A stretch of 64,000 bases of DNA from Sphingomonas taxi (GCF_000764535.1 NZ_CP009571.1:1178001-1242000), one strand, 5' to 3'. Positions 10,010 through 19,338 are shown, numbered from the stretch's first letter. Notes: generated from the letters alone by a model not told the origin. Translations and numbers: made by a program.

Positions 10010-10557
10010 AGGCGCTGCCCCCTTCCATCATCATGACGATGCGCCACGGGCATATCCGCAGCAGTCTGTTCGGCGCGGGCATGAATAATCCGATACGCCC
10101 GCTGCAACAGCTTCTCGACCCCGCTGACGCTGATCCCCAATTGCTCGGCGATGGCGCGTTGCGGCCTGTTTTCAACGCGATAGAGGCGCAGTGCGGTGGC
10201 CATCCGTTCGGGCATGTCGGCGATCACCGCCTCGATCGCGCGCAGCTCGTCGCGCATCACCAGCGTCCGTTCCGCATCGGGCAGGTCGTCGGCGGTCGGC
10301 TGCTCCTCCAGCCACGCCGCCTCGCGCGCGCCGCGGCGCGCGGCGGCGATCCGCCGGTCGGTCGCCAGGTTGCTGGCGACGCGATACAGGAAGGCGGCCG
10401 GCTGCGCGATCGGCTGATCGGCGAGCTGGTCGATCCGCAACCACATGTCCTGCAGCGCATCCTCCGCATCGTCGCGGTTCCCGAGCCGCGCCGTCAACAG
10501 TCGCGACAACATCGCGCGTTGTTCGAGGAAGATGGCGCGAAGTCCGCCGTCGGCCAA
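10006..10557 (-). CDS. ECF sigma factor of the FecI type
   Basis: 183-residue RNA polymerase sigma-70-family ECF factor. Region 2 is in residues 8-75 (RDDAEDALQDMWLRI, YRVASNLATDRRI) and region 4 in 115-165 (MPERMATALRLYRVENRPQRAIAEQLGISVSGVEKLLQRAY). This is a FecI-like pattern. The likely start is a TTG at 10557, because family alignments begin with the LRAIFLEQRAML segment and no ATG lies before it; an internal ATG at residue 15 is less likely. It lies 18 bases after the deacetylase gene, which means it may be transcribed with the upstream sugar genes as well as from its own promoter. Confidence 0.9.
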   Translation of the reverse strand: MADGGLRAIFLEQRAMLSRLLTARLGNRDDAEDALQDMWLRIDQLADQPIAQPAAFLYRVASNLATDRRIAAARRGAREAAWLEEQPTADDLPDAERTLVMRDELRAIEAVIADMPERMATALRLYRVENRPQRAIAEQLGISVSGVEKLLQRAYRIIHARAEQTAADMPVAHRHDDGRGQRL

Positions 10558-10575
10558 TCTGCGTCCGCGCTCCCG

Positions 10576-11379
10576 TCAGGCTGGAAACGCCAGCCCTTCC
10601 GCCGCCGCCATGTCCGCTATCGGCCATTTCCGCAAGACGTCCGCTTCGCGCGGCCGCGCCTCGGCGATCGCGTCGCCGGCGCGCCTGCCCGCCCCCGGAT
10701 GACACATGACGAGATGCATACCCGCCGCCCGCCGCAGGAAGCGCGGGAACAACCGCTTGTAATCCGTCGAGAAATCATAGTGGCCAGCGAAACTGTCGTT
10801 GCAGCGCAGGCGATAGCGCGCCGCCGCCCGGCGCAGCCCGCGCGAATGGAAGGCGCTGCCGATCGCCTTGCCGACGAACGGCCGCGCCAGCATCGCATCG
10901 ACCCGATCGGTGCAGTCGCGCACCCAGGCATCGGGCGCGCGGCTCGCCGTCTCGAACAGCACGATGTCACGGATGCCGGGCAAGGCGTGCGAATGCTGGT
11001 GGCCGTCGACGAAATCGGGCGCGCGGCCCATCGCCGCGGTGAAGGCGTCGAACTGCGCGGCGATCTCGGCCGCGATCTCCTCCAGCGGCAATTGCCGGCG
11101 TGCGGCGCGGCCGGCGAGCGGATCGATCTCGGGCAGCCGGCCGTCGGGTGCGAACAGCGGCATGTCGGTCAGCGGCCGTTCCTGCGTCAGCGTCAGGTGC
11201 AGCCCGATCGAGACGTGCGCCGGCAGGTCGCGAAGCAATGCGGCATCGTCCATCCACCCAGGCATCAGCGTCATGCAGCTCGTCGCGTTGAGCTTGCCGT
11301 TCGCCGCCAGCTCGGCGATCGTCTCGCTTACCCCGCGGGAATAAGCGAAATCGTCGGCGCACAGGACCAGGTTACGCAA
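10576..11379 (-). CDS. ChbG/HpnK (YdjC)-family carbohydrate deacetylase
   Basis: About 267 residues. The metal-binding motif is at the N-terminus (LVLCADDFAYSRGVSETI) and the second at SIGLHLTLTQE, with DGHQHSHALPGI for the remaining His ligands, all typical of YdjC proteins that remove N-acetyl groups from chito-oligosaccharides or from GlcNAc-hopanoids (HpnK). The start is taken as the TTG at 11379, giving MRNLVLCADDF, because GGAGG lies nine bases before it; GTG codons at 11388 and 11397 are alternatives. It overlaps the glycosyltransferase stop codon. Next to two glycosyltransferases, it probably trims an envelope glycolipid or saccharide. Confidence 0.85.
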   Translation of the reverse strand: MRNLVLCADDFAYSRGVSETIAELAANGKLNATSCMTLMPGWMDDAALLRDLPAHVSIGLHLTLTQERPLTDMPLFAPDGRLPEIDPLAGRAARRQLPLEEIAAEIAAQFDAFTAAMGRAPDFVDGHQHSHALPGIRDIVLFETASRAPDAWVRDCTDRVDAMLARPFVGKAIGSAFHSRGLRRAAARYRLRCNDSFAGHYDFSTDYKRLFPRFLRRAAGMHLVMCHPGAGRRAGDAIAEARPREADVLRKWPIADMAAAEGLAFPA

Positions 11380-12250
11380 CGGCCGCACCCTCCACACATT
11401 GATGCGCGCGCTCGCGGATCTGGACGCTGAGCAGCTTGCGGCGCTGCAGCCGGCGCGCGAGGAAGCGATAGAAGAACCAGCTGCCCGCCCACGGCGCGGT
11501 CGCCGAATAGACCAGCCGTTCGAACAGCGTCCAGCGGATCGAATCGCGGTCGCGCTCGCGTGGCGAGGGCATGCACCACAGATCCTGCGAATAGAGCATC
11601 CGTCCCCGCGCCATCGTGCGGTGGATGACCTCGTGATCCTCGAGGATGTAACCCCAGATCGCGGCATCGAAGCCGCCGACCGCGCGCAGCGTCTCGACGT
11701 CGAAACACTGGCCGGCGCCGCCGGCATGACATTGCCGCGGCAGCAGCTTCGCCGCCGACAGGATCCTGCGCGCCTCGGCATCGAGCGCCGCCCGATCGGC
11801 GCCGGGGTCGACGAAATAGGCGCCGGCGACGACGCAGCGGTCGCGCTGCAACAGCCGCTCCGCCTCGGCGAGATAGTGCGGCGGGTAGAGCGTGTCGGCG
11901 TCGCAGGTCGCGACATAGCGCGTCCGCACCCAGCCGAGCCCGGTGCGCAGCGCCGCGACCTTGCCCGGCGTCGTCTCGGTGATGACGAGGGCATCGAGCC
12001 CGTGTGCGCGGACCGCGGCGCGTGCCACCTCGGCGCTGCCGTCGGTCGAACCATTGTCGACCAGGATCAGGATCGCGCGCACGCTCTGCGCGGCGAGGCT
12101 GGCGATCGTCGCGGCGAGATAGTCGCGTTCGTTGAAGAACGGGATCAGCACCGTCCACAGCGGTGTCGGCCGGCGATCCAGCCGCCGCGCGGCGATCGAC
12201 GATCCCGCCGCGCTGCGGGACATCGGATCGTGGTCGTTGATCAGAAACAT
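11372..12250 (-). CDS. Glycosyltransferase family 2
   Basis: 292-residue GT-A fold glycosyltransferase. The nucleotide-sugar domain starts WTVLIPFFNERDYLAATI, has LVDNGSTDGS and the metal-binding CDADTLYPPHYLAEAE, and continues with GGFDAAIWGYILEDHEV, a good acceptor-site ED motif. There is no strong multi-span membrane region, only a hydrophobic stretch near the C-terminus (SATAPWAGSWFFYRFLARR). The start is the ATG at 12250 with a GGGGG stretch upstream, rather than an ATG 46 codons earlier. It overlaps the deacetylase gene and faces away from the GT39-like gene. A role in making an envelope glycolipid with these neighbours is inferred. Confidence 0.85.
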   Translation of the reverse strand: MFLINDHDPMSRSAAGSSIAARRLDRRPTPLWTVLIPFFNERDYLAATIASLAAQSVRAILILVDNGSTDGSAEVARAAVRAHGLDALVITETTPGKVAALRTGLGWVRTRYVATCDADTLYPPHYLAEAERLLQRDRCVVAGAYFVDPGADRAALDAEARRILSAAKLLPRQCHAGGAGQCFDVETLRAVGGFDAAIWGYILEDHEVIHRTMARGRMLYSQDLWCMPSPRERDRDSIRWTLFERLVYSATAPWAGSWFFYRFLARRLQRRKLLSVQIRERAHQCVEGAAVA

Positions 12251-12452
12251 GATGCCCCCGGCAGACGGTCCTGGCGGCATCGCGGACTGCGACGCATGCC
12301 GACATGGTCTACCCCCCGGAAGGCCATGTCGGCGCCGCGCGTCAGTCGCTGCGATGCCCCGAATGACAGACGATGCCGATCTGGACATTCCACACCTGCC
12401 CCCGAAAAAAATGCTGCATGACGGTAGGGATCGCCGGAATTAAGGGGGCGCC

Positions 12453-13949
12453 ATGATCTCCATGGCGCGTTCCCCGGCCGCAGCGACGAGCGTCCCCGCC
12501 AGCCGGCCCGGCGCCGTGGCGACCTTCCTGCTGCTGCTCGGCTGGGCGCTGCTGCTGCGCGGTCGCGACTTCGGCAATCCGATCATCCACGTCGACGAGC
12601 AATATTATCTGCTCGTCGGCGACCGCCTGCTCCACGGCGCCTTGCCCTATGTCGATCTATGGGACCGCAAGCCGCTGGGGCTGTTCCTGATCTTCGCGGC
12701 GATGCGGCTGCTGCCCGGCGACGGCATCCTCGCCTATCAGCTCGTCGCGACGCTGTTCGCCGCGGCGACCGCCTGGCTGGTCACGCGCGGCAGCCGGCGG
12801 CTCGGCGCGACGCCGCGCGGTGCGCTGGTCGCCGGCCTCGCCTATGTGCTGTGGCTGTCGCTGCTCAGCGGGCGCGGCGGGCAGTCGCCGGTCTTCTACA
12901 ATCTGTTCGTCGCCGCCGCCGCGGTGCTGACGCTGCGCCTGCCGCGGCTCGCCGCGCGTGGTGCCGGCGGCGCGATCGTCGCCAATGGCTGCGCCGCCTG
13001 CCTGTTCGCGGGACTGGCGATCCAGACCAAATATACGCCGGTCGTCGAAGGCGCGTTTTTCGGGCTCGTCCACCTCTGGTATCTCCGCCGCGCCGGCACT
13101 TCGCTCGCGCCGCTCTCGGCAGCGGCGCTGGTGTGGGTGGTGCTCGGCATCGTGCCGACCGCGGCGGTCGTGCTGTTCTACAGGTCACAGGGGCCGGCGG
13201 TGTTCGACGCCTTCTGGTTCGCCAATTTCGCGTCGGTGTCGCTGCGCAAGGGCTATCCCGCCGCCAAGATCGCCGCACGGCTCGCGGGCACCACCGCGCA
13301 ATTGCTGCCGTTCATCGCTTGCGCAGCGCTCGCGTGGCGCGTGCGGCCGCGCCGGCCCGAGATGGGTATCGCCTTCGGCTGGCTCGCTGCGGCGCTCGTC
13401 GCCTTCGCGATGATCGGCGCCTTCTTCGATCATTATGCGCTGCCGCTGATGGTGCCGCTGGCGATGATCGCCGGCGTGGCGCTCGGCTGTTACCGGGCGG
13501 CACCCGTGGCGCTGCTCGGCTACGGCCTGCTGCTGTTCGTCGTACGGGTGGCGCTGGTGCCGACCGAGGCCGCATCGGCGCGCGCGGTGGCGCGGGTGAT
13601 GGCCGCGAACGACCGCGGCGGCTGTCCCTATGTCTTCGCCGGCGACGTCATCCTCTACCATCTCGCCGACGCCTGCATCCCGACCGCCTACGCCTTCCCC
13701 TCGACGCTGGCCTATGAAGCCGAACAGGGCGCCACCGGCATCGACGAGGCCGCCGAGGTACGCCGCATCCTCGCCCGCCGGCCGCCGGTGATCGTGACGA
13801 TGGATGCGCCGATGGCGCCGTGGAACCGCGCGAGCCAGGCGGCGATGACGCAGGCGCTCGCCGCCGGCTATCGCCGGGTGTTGACCGTCCCGCGCGAGGA
13901 CGCGCATCTGCTCGTCTACCTGCGCGACGACCTGCCGCTGCGGCGCTGA
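12453..13949 (+). CDS. Membrane glycosyltransferase of the ArnT/PMT (GT39-like, GT-C) type
   Basis: 498-residue polytopic protein. The catalytic acidic motif follows the first membrane helix: FGNPIIHVDEQYYLLVGDRLLHGALPYVDLWDRKPLGLF, which is the HxDEaxY pattern of GT-C enzymes that use polyprenyl-phosphate sugars. About ten membrane helices follow (for example GLAYVLWLSLLSG, LVWVVLGIVPTAAVVLFY, MVPLAMIAGVALG), then a soluble C-terminal part. AGGGGG lies just before the ATG. It is divergent from the GT2/ChbG pair; together they could build and transfer a sugar to lipid A, a hopanoid or a polymer. The actual acceptor is not known. Confidence 0.82.
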   Translation: MISMARSPAAATSVPASRPGAVATFLLLLGWALLLRGRDFGNPIIHVDEQYYLLVGDRLLHGALPYVDLWDRKPLGLFLIFAAMRLLPGDGILAYQLVATLFAAATAWLVTRGSRRLGATPRGALVAGLAYVLWLSLLSGRGGQSPVFYNLFVAAAAVLTLRLPRLAARGAGGAIVANGCAACLFAGLAIQTKYTPVVEGAFFGLVHLWYLRRAGTSLAPLSAAALVWVVLGIVPTAAVVLFYRSQGPAVFDAFWFANFASVSLRKGYPAAKIAARLAGTTAQLLPFIACAALAWRVRPRRPEMGIAFGWLAAALVAFAMIGAFFDHYALPLMVPLAMIAGVALGCYRAAPVALLGYGLLLFVVRVALVPTEAASARAVARVMAANDRGGCPYVFAGDVILYHLADACIPTAYAFPSTLAYEAEQGATGIDEAAEVRRILARRPPVIVTMDAPMAPWNRASQAAMTQALAAGYRRVLTVPREDAHLLVYLRDDLPLRR

Positions 13950-13996
13950 TCGCAGGCCCCTTGGCGCGGACGCCTCCGCCGGGCTAGAGCGCCCGC

Positions 13997-15424
13997 ATGA
14001 CGCCGCTGACGCTCCACAACAGCCTGACCCGCATGGCGGAGCTGTTCCAGCCCGCCGACCCCGCCGACGTCCGCATCTATTCGTGCGGGCCGACGGTCTA
14101 TCATTATGCGCATATCGGCAATCTGCGCGCCTATCTGTTCACCGACACGCTCGGGCGGGTGCTGACGTGGAAGGGCTATGGCCTGACCCATGTCATCAAC
14201 ATCACCGACGTCGGCCATCTGACCAGCGACGCCGACGCCGGCGACGACAAGATGGAGGCGGCGGCGCGCGCCAGCGGCCGCGACATCTGGGCGGTCGCCG
14301 AGCATTATACGCAGGCGTTCAAGGCTAACCTCAAGGACCTCAACGTCCGCGATCCCGCCCGCTTCCCGCTTGCCACCGATCACGTCGCCGGCATGATCGC
14401 CTTCGGCGAGGCGATCGCCGAGAAACATTGCTACCGGCTTCCCGACGGCCTCTATTTCGACACCTCAACCGTCCCCGATTACGGCCGGCTCGCCGGGACG
14501 CGCGACGACGGCCCCGCCGAGGGCCGGATCGAGACGGTGGCGGGCAAGCGCCACGCCGCCGACTTCGCGATCTGGCGAACGAGCGCACCGGGCGAGCACC
14601 GCCAGATGGAATGGGACAGCCCGTGGGGCCGCGGCGCGCCCGGCTGGCATCTCGAATGTTCGGTGATGAGCCGCCAGTATCTCGGCGCGCATTTCGACAT
14701 CCATACCGGTGGCATCGACCATCGCGAGATCCACCACCCCAACGAGATCGCGCAGAATCAGGCGTTCAGCGGCACCGCCGACACCGGCGCGACGCTATGG
14801 ATGCACAACAACTTCCTCGTCGATCGCACCGGCAAGATGTCCAAATCCTCGGGCGAGTTCCTCATCCTGCCGACGCTGGTCGAGCGTGGCTTCCACCCCC
14901 TCGCCTATCGCCTGATGTGTCTGCAGGCGCATTATCGCAGCGAGCTGGAATTCTCGTGGGAGAATCTCGCTGCGGCGCAGACGCGGCTGAAACGCTACGT
15001 GCAGACCGTCGCGGCGCTCCGCGCGCGCGGCGAGGGCAAGGGCGCCGCGTCCGCCGCGCCCTATATCGAGCGGCTCGATGCGGCGGTGTCCGACGATCTC
15101 AACACGCCCAAGGCGTTGCCGGTGCTCGACGAATTGCTTGCCGACAAGACGATCAGCCCCGGCGGCAGGCTGGCTGCGCTCGGCGATTTCGATGCGGTGC
15201 TCGGGCTCGGCCTGACGACGCTGTCGCGCGAGGACCTGCGCGTCCGCCCGGCGAGCGCCGGCATCGACGAAGCCGGGATCGCGGCGCGGCTCGTCGATCG
15301 TCGCGAGGCGCGCGCGGCCAAGGACTTCCCGCGCTCCGACGCGATCCGCGACGACCTCGCCGCGCTGGGGGTCGAGGTGATGGACGGCGATCCGCTCGGC
15401 TGGGACTGGAAGGTGGCGCCGTAA
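13997..15424 (+). CDS. cysS: Cysteinyl-tRNA synthetase
   Basis: 475-residue class I aminoacyl-tRNA synthetase charging tRNA-Cys. The zinc ligand C30 sits in YSCGPTVYHYAHIGNLRAY with the HIGH-equivalent HIGN at 39-42. ECSVMSRQYLGAHFDIHTGGIDHREIHHPNE carries further zinc ligands, and KMSKSSGEF is at 280-288. The DALR-type C-terminal helical region ends with a short tail. Length is normal for the family. It ends 21 bases before the stop of the convergent M48 protease gene. Confidence 0.97.
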   Translation: MTPLTLHNSLTRMAELFQPADPADVRIYSCGPTVYHYAHIGNLRAYLFTDTLGRVLTWKGYGLTHVINITDVGHLTSDADAGDDKMEAAARASGRDIWAVAEHYTQAFKANLKDLNVRDPARFPLATDHVAGMIAFGEAIAEKHCYRLPDGLYFDTSTVPDYGRLAGTRDDGPAEGRIETVAGKRHAADFAIWRTSAPGEHRQMEWDSPWGRGAPGWHLECSVMSRQYLGAHFDIHTGGIDHREIHHPNEIAQNQAFSGTADTGATLWMHNNFLVDRTGKMSKSSGEFLILPTLVERGFHPLAYRLMCLQAHYRSELEFSWENLAAAQTRLKRYVQTVAALRARGEGKGAASAAPYIERLDAAVSDDLNTPKALPVLDELLADKTISPGGRLAALGDFDAVLGLGLTTLSREDLRVRPASAGIDEAGIAARLVDRREARAAKDFPRSDAIRDDLAALGVEVMDGDPLGWDWKVAP

Positions 15425-15445
15425 CCGGAGACGGTTCGCGTCCGC

Positions 15446-16438
15446 TTATTCCAGCGGCTGATCCACCGTCGCGATGATCGGCGGCACGTACGGCTTCGGA
15501 GCATTCGCCGGGATGCGCGCGATCTCCGCCTCCAGCGCCTTGGCGCGTGCCGCCGACGACGGATGCGTGCGGCTGCGGAACAGCCCGCCATCGACGTCGC
15601 CGCCATGGTCGCGCCAGAAGCGCACCGCGATCCGTGGGTCGTAACCGGCGTTGCGCAGCAAATACATGCCGAGCAGATCGGCCTGATCCTCGGTCAGGCG
15701 GAACAGCCGGCCGTTACGGCCAACCTCCGATAGCAGACCGCGCTTCACCCCGGCGGCATCGAGCCGCGTGGCGTGATGGAGGATGTTGTGCGCCAGTTCG
15801 TGCGCGACGACCACCGCGACCTCGTCGTCAGTATAGCGTTCGAAGAAGCGCACCGCGATCTGCACGATCCGCCCGTCGGCCGAGGCGTCCATCCCCGGCC
15901 CGAGCAGCACCTCGAACGCGCTGCGGCACCCCGGCGACGCGGCGATGGTGACGCTGCGCGGCTTGCCGTCACGCAACAGGTCGACGCGCAGCGGCCGGTC
16001 GGCGGGCAGGGCGGCGATCGTCGCGGTCACCGCGTCGCGCGCGGCGCTGGTCGCGGTCTTGCCCGGTGCCGCGCCATCGACCCGCTTGCCGTCGATCGCG
16101 ACGATTGAATCGCCCTCGCGCACTCCCGCGGCGGCCGCTGGCGAGCCCGGCACCACCGCCTCGACCGCGATCGGCGTCTCGAACCCGAAGCTGCGGCGCG
16201 CCTGGTCACGCAGCGGCGCGTCATATTGGTCGATCGCATGGATCGCCCAGCCCGGCGTCGGCGCCGTCTCGCGGCACAGCGCGACGTTGGCGGTGGTCAG
16301 CCGATAGGCGATCCCCGCCATCCGCCCGTCCACCGCGCGCAACGCCGTGAAGGTCGCGGCGCTATCCTGCGCCCGGGCTGGCGACGGGCTCCCGATTCCG
16401 AGCAATATGGGCGCGATGCACAACAGAGCCTTGTTCAT
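15446..16438 (-). CDS. Exported M48-type metalloprotease with a PDZ domain
   Basis: 330 residues with a signal peptide ending near ARA-Q (residue 23). A PDZ-like segment is at about 88-145 (VEAVVPGSPAAAAGVREGDSIVAIDGKRVDG), and the zinc metalloprotease domain follows: HELAH with H213, E214 and H217, and the third-ligand motif EDQAD with E250. The C-terminal part (YDPRIAVRFWRDHGGDVDGG, THPSSAARAKALE) is typical of M48 proteases of the periplasm. It probably acts in envelope protein quality control. It is followed on the same strand (upstream) by an exported protein of unknown function. Confidence 0.87.
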   Translation of the reverse strand: MNKALLCIAPILLGIGSPSPARAQDSAATFTALRAVDGRMAGIAYRLTTANVALCRETAPTPGWAIHAIDQYDAPLRDQARRSFGFETPIAVEAVVPGSPAAAAGVREGDSIVAIDGKRVDGAAPGKTATSAARDAVTATIAALPADRPLRVDLLRDGKPRSVTIAASPGCRSAFEVLLGPGMDASADGRIVQIAVRFFERYTDDEVAVVVAHELAHNILHHATRLDAAGVKRGLLSEVGRNGRLFRLTEDQADLLGMYLLRNAGYDPRIAVRFWRDHGGDVDGGLFRSRTHPSSAARAKALEAEIARIPANAPKPYVPPIIATVDQPLE

Positions 16439-16490
16439 CCCGCCGCCCTAGAACAGCGCGTTCGCCTGCGAAACCTTCGTTACGCTTCGT

Positions 16491-17516
16491 CTACCGAATG
16501 GCCTTGGCATCGATGGTCACCTGATTGCCCTTCGACACGCCGGTGCGCTTGCCGCTGGCGACCAGCTCCCACACCTGTCTGGGGGTCGGCAATCCGTCGA
16601 AGGAGGAGAAGCTCGACACCGTGCCGTCGACGTCGGTCAGCGCCACCGTATAGGTTTCGCTTTTGTCGATCTGGCCCATCAGCGACGGATAGACGCTGAC
16701 CGTCCGGCCGGCATCGTACAACGCCATCTCATAGCCCGCCCCATTGGCGCGATAGACGCCATATTCGAGGCGCGCCTCGCCCTCGCGGCACCACACGATT
16801 TGCGGTTCGGGCGGCGTGGAGGGATCGGCCTTCGCCTTCGCCGCGATCCCCCCGGCGAGCAACGCCATCAGCATGTCGCCGCCCGCGGCTTTGATCGGCT
16901 TGGCGTGCGCGAAGACCAGCGGCGTGGCGCACGCCCTGATCGGCGTCGCCGCTTGCGCCACGGTACCGGCCGGCCGTGGCCAGTGGATCGTCGCGATCGC
17001 CTGCTGCAATTGCGCGTCGAGCAGCTCGGCGGTCAGCGCCTTGGCGCTCATCCGGATACTGACGATCCACTCGCCCACCGGGACGACCGCCAGCGCGGTG
17101 CTGCGATACCCCTTGCCGGCATTGGCATACACTTGCCGCAAGGACGACGCGGCGGTCGCACCCGGCGCGGCGAAGGCGATCGGATCCGCGGACGCCGGCG
17201 CCGCATTGCGGAACAGGTCGCGGCTCTCGATCGCGGTACGCGACCGGTCGAACCACAGCGCGACGTCGGCAACCGCCGGATGGAAGAGGTAGACCGTCGC
17301 GCTGACGCTGCCATCCGGCGCTTCGAATTGCGCGGCGACATCATGTTCGCTCTGCGTGGCGTCGGTCAGCGCGCCGCGCGGCAGGCCGGCGAGCTGAGGC
17401 CGCAGGATCAATCCGGTCTCCGCATGTTGCCAGCTCTTGTCCGGCGGCACCGGCAAATCGCGCGCGGCAATCGGCGAAGCGGTCGCCAGCGCCAGGATCA
17501 TCATCGCCCGTCTCAT
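16491..17516 (-). CDS. Exported protein of unknown function
   Basis: 341 residues starting MRRAMMILALATASPIAARDLP, a clear Sec signal peptide. The start at 17516 is preferred because GGGGGA lies six bases before it; eight more codons upstream are open. I recognise no enzyme motif. The middle has a hydrophobic, glycine-rich stretch (AGGDMLMALLAGGIAAKAKA), and the sequence mixes beta-rich segments such as LEYGVYRANGAGYEMALYDAGRTVSVYPS. It sits 53 bases upstream of the M48 protease gene on the same strand, so the two may be co-transcribed. Confidence 0.7.
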   Translation of the reverse strand: MRRAMMILALATASPIAARDLPVPPDKSWQHAETGLILRPQLAGLPRGALTDATQSEHDVAAQFEAPDGSVSATVYLFHPAVADVALWFDRSRTAIESRDLFRNAAPASADPIAFAAPGATAASSLRQVYANAGKGYRSTALAVVPVGEWIVSIRMSAKALTAELLDAQLQQAIATIHWPRPAGTVAQAATPIRACATPLVFAHAKPIKAAGGDMLMALLAGGIAAKAKADPSTPPEPQIVWCREGEARLEYGVYRANGAGYEMALYDAGRTVSVYPSLMGQIDKSETYTVALTDVDGTVSSFSSFDGLPTPRQVWELVASGKRTGVSKGNQVTIDAKAIR

Positions 17517-17703
17517 CGCCCGTCCCCCATGGCCCCACACCGGATCAGCCTGCTAGCAGACCGGCGGTCGACTCCGCCAGCATCCGTCGCCGGCGACGGC
17601 ACCGACAAAGCCCCCGCCATGCGACACCAAAGCCTTCCTTCATTGCGTCAAGGCCGTTTTGGGCGCATGTCGCGACGCGTTTAGACCCAAAGGACGACAG
17701 ATC

Positions 17704-19077
17704 ATGGCCGCGAACTGGGCCCCCGACAGCTGGACCAAGGCCGAGGCCCGCCAGCTTCCCGACTATCCCGACGCCGCGGCGTTGGCCCGCGCGACCGACA
17801 CGCTGGCGACCTTTCCGCCGCTGGTCTTCGCGGGCGAGGCGCGCAACCTCACCGCAGAGTTGGCCGATGTCGCCGCCGGCAAGGCGTTCCTGCTGCAGGG
17901 TGGCGATTGCGCCGAATCCTTCGCCGAGCACAGCGCCAACAACATCCGCGACACCTTCCGCGTCATCCTGCAGATGGCGGTGGTGCTCACCTATGCGTCG
18001 AAGCTGCCGGTGGTGAAGCTCGGCCGCATGGCCGGCCAGTTCGCCAAGCCGCGCTCCGCCCCGAACGAGACGATCGATGGCGTCGAGCTGCCGAGCTATC
18101 GCGGCGACAACGTCAACGACATCGCCTTCACCCCCGAAAGCCGCATCCCCGATCCGCAGCGGATGATCCGCGCCTATTCGCAATCCGCGGCGACGCTCAA
18201 CCTGCTCCGCGCCTTCGCGCAGGGCGGCTATGCCAACCTGCATCAGGTGCATCGCTGGACGCATGACTTCATGGGCCGCAGCCCGTGGTCGAAGAAATAT
18301 GCCGAGACCGCTGACCGCATCGGCGAGGCGCTCGAGTTCATGGCGGCCTGCGGCATCGATCCCGAGACGGTGCCGCAGCTCGCGCAGACGCATTTCTACA
18401 CCAGCCACGAAGCGCTCTTGCTGCCGTTCGAGGAGGCGCTGACCCGGCAGGATTCGCTGACCGGCGACTGGTACGACACCAGCGCGCACTTCCTGTGGAT
18501 CGGCGACCGCACCCGCTTCGAGGGCTCGGCGCACGTCGAATTCCTGCGCGGCATCGGCAATCCGATCGGCGTGAAGTGCGGGCCGAGCCTCGACCCCGAC
18601 GCGCTGCTCCGCATGCTCGACACGCTCAATCCCGGCCGCGTGCCGGGGCGCATGACGCTGATCACCCGCTACGGCTACGACAAGATCGAGGCATCGCTGC
18701 CGAAGCTGGTCCGCGCGGTGACGCGTGAAGGCCATCCGGTGGTGTGGAGCTGCGATCCGATGCACGGCAACACCGTCAAGGCGGTGACCGGCTACAAGAC
18801 GCGGCCGTTCGACCGCATCCTCGCCGAGGTGCGCGGCTTCTTCGCGGTGCATCGCGCCGAGGGCACGCACGCCGGCGGCATCCATGCCGAGATGACCGGC
18901 CAGAACGTCACCGAATGCACCGGCGGCGCGATCGACGTCACCGAGCAGAGCCTCGCCGATCGCTACCACACGCATTGCGACCCGCGCCTCAACGCCGGCC
19001 AGAGCCTGGAGCTCGCCTTCCTGCTCGCCGAGATGCTCAACGAGGAAATGGCCGAACGCCGCAAGGCCGCGGCCTAA
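17704..19077 (+). CDS. Class II 3-deoxy-7-phosphoheptulonate (DAHP) synthase
   Basis: 457 residues, the plant-type (class II) enzyme of the first shikimate-pathway step, joining phosphoenolpyruvate and erythrose 4-phosphate. Family markers are [19 protein letters not shown] at the start, [14 protein letters not shown] with the metal-binding cysteine, [34 protein letters not shown] and the C-terminal [18 protein letters not shown]. The ATG at 17704 gives the usual N-terminus and is preceded by AAAGGA. The N-terminal extension seen in the mycobacterial enzyme, which carries the allosteric sites, is short here, so the feedback control may differ. Confidence 0.95.
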   Translation: MAANWAPDSWTKAEARQLPDYPDAAALARATDTLATFPPLVFAGEARNLTAELADVAAGKAFLLQGGDCAESFAEHSANNIRDTFRVILQMAVVLTYASKLPVVKLGRMAGQFAKPRSAPNETIDGVELPSYRGDNVNDIAFTPESRIPDPQRMIRAYSQSAATLNLLRAFAQGGYANLHQVHRWTHDFMGRSPWSKKYAETADRIGEALEFMAACGIDPETVPQLAQTHFYTSHEALLLPFEEALTRQDSLTGDWYDTSAHFLWIGDRTRFEGSAHVEFLRGIGNPIGVKCGPSLDPDALLRMLDTLNPGRVPGRMTLITRYGYDKIEASLPKLVRAVTREGHPVVWSCDPMHGNTVKAVTGYKTRPFDRILAEVRGFFAVHRAEGTHAGGIHAEMTGQNVTECTGGAIDVTEQSLADRYHTHCDPRLNAGQSLELAFLLAEMLNEEMAERRKAAA

Positions 19078-19158
19078 GCCGGTTGAATATGGGGGCGTCG
19101 GCGATTGCCGCTTGACGCCCCCGCCCCCGCGGCCTAGAGGCGCTCGCTCACCGCACAC

Positions 19159-19233
19159 GGCCCCTTCGTCTAGCGGTTAGGACGTCGCCCTCTCACGGCG
19201 AAAGCACGAGTTCGATTCTCGTAGGGGTCACCA
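19159..19233 (+). tRNA. tRNA-Glu (CUC anticodon)
   Basis: The acceptor stem GGCCCCT pairs with AGGGGTC (one G-U), followed by the discriminator A and an encoded CCA at 19231-19233. The anticodon loop CTCTCAC contains the CTC anticodon, and the T-arm GTTCGATTC is standard. The D-arm TCTAGCGGTTAGGA is typical of tRNA-Glu. No integrase or attachment-site duplication is seen next to it. Confidence 0.95.
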
Positions 19234-19300
19234 GCGGCTACATCCGACATCGGTATCGAAGCGATCGCCAGAGACAAAGCTGTGACGACCTGCGTCTGAC

Positions 19301-19329
19301 CGGGTGGGCAGGCAACCCCCGCCCACCCC
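19301..19329. terminator. GC-rich hairpin downstream of tRNA-Glu and of the minus-strand beta-helix gene
   Basis: GGGTGGGC (19302-19309) pairs with GCCCACCC (19321-19328) around an 11-base loop. No T-run follows on either strand, so it is at best a weak or bidirectional end signal. Confidence 0.35.
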
Positions 19330-19338
19330 GGCCGCTGA

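Noticed and set aside
17517-17703. Possible tryptophan- or phenylalanine-type leader peptide ahead of DAHP synthase
   Set aside because: No short frame with a run of aromatic codons and no terminator hairpin was found in these bases.
19159-19330. tRNA-Glu as a genomic-island attachment site
   Set aside because: No integrase, phage gene or direct repeat of the tRNA 3' end is present in the following sequence, and the adjacent genes look native in composition.
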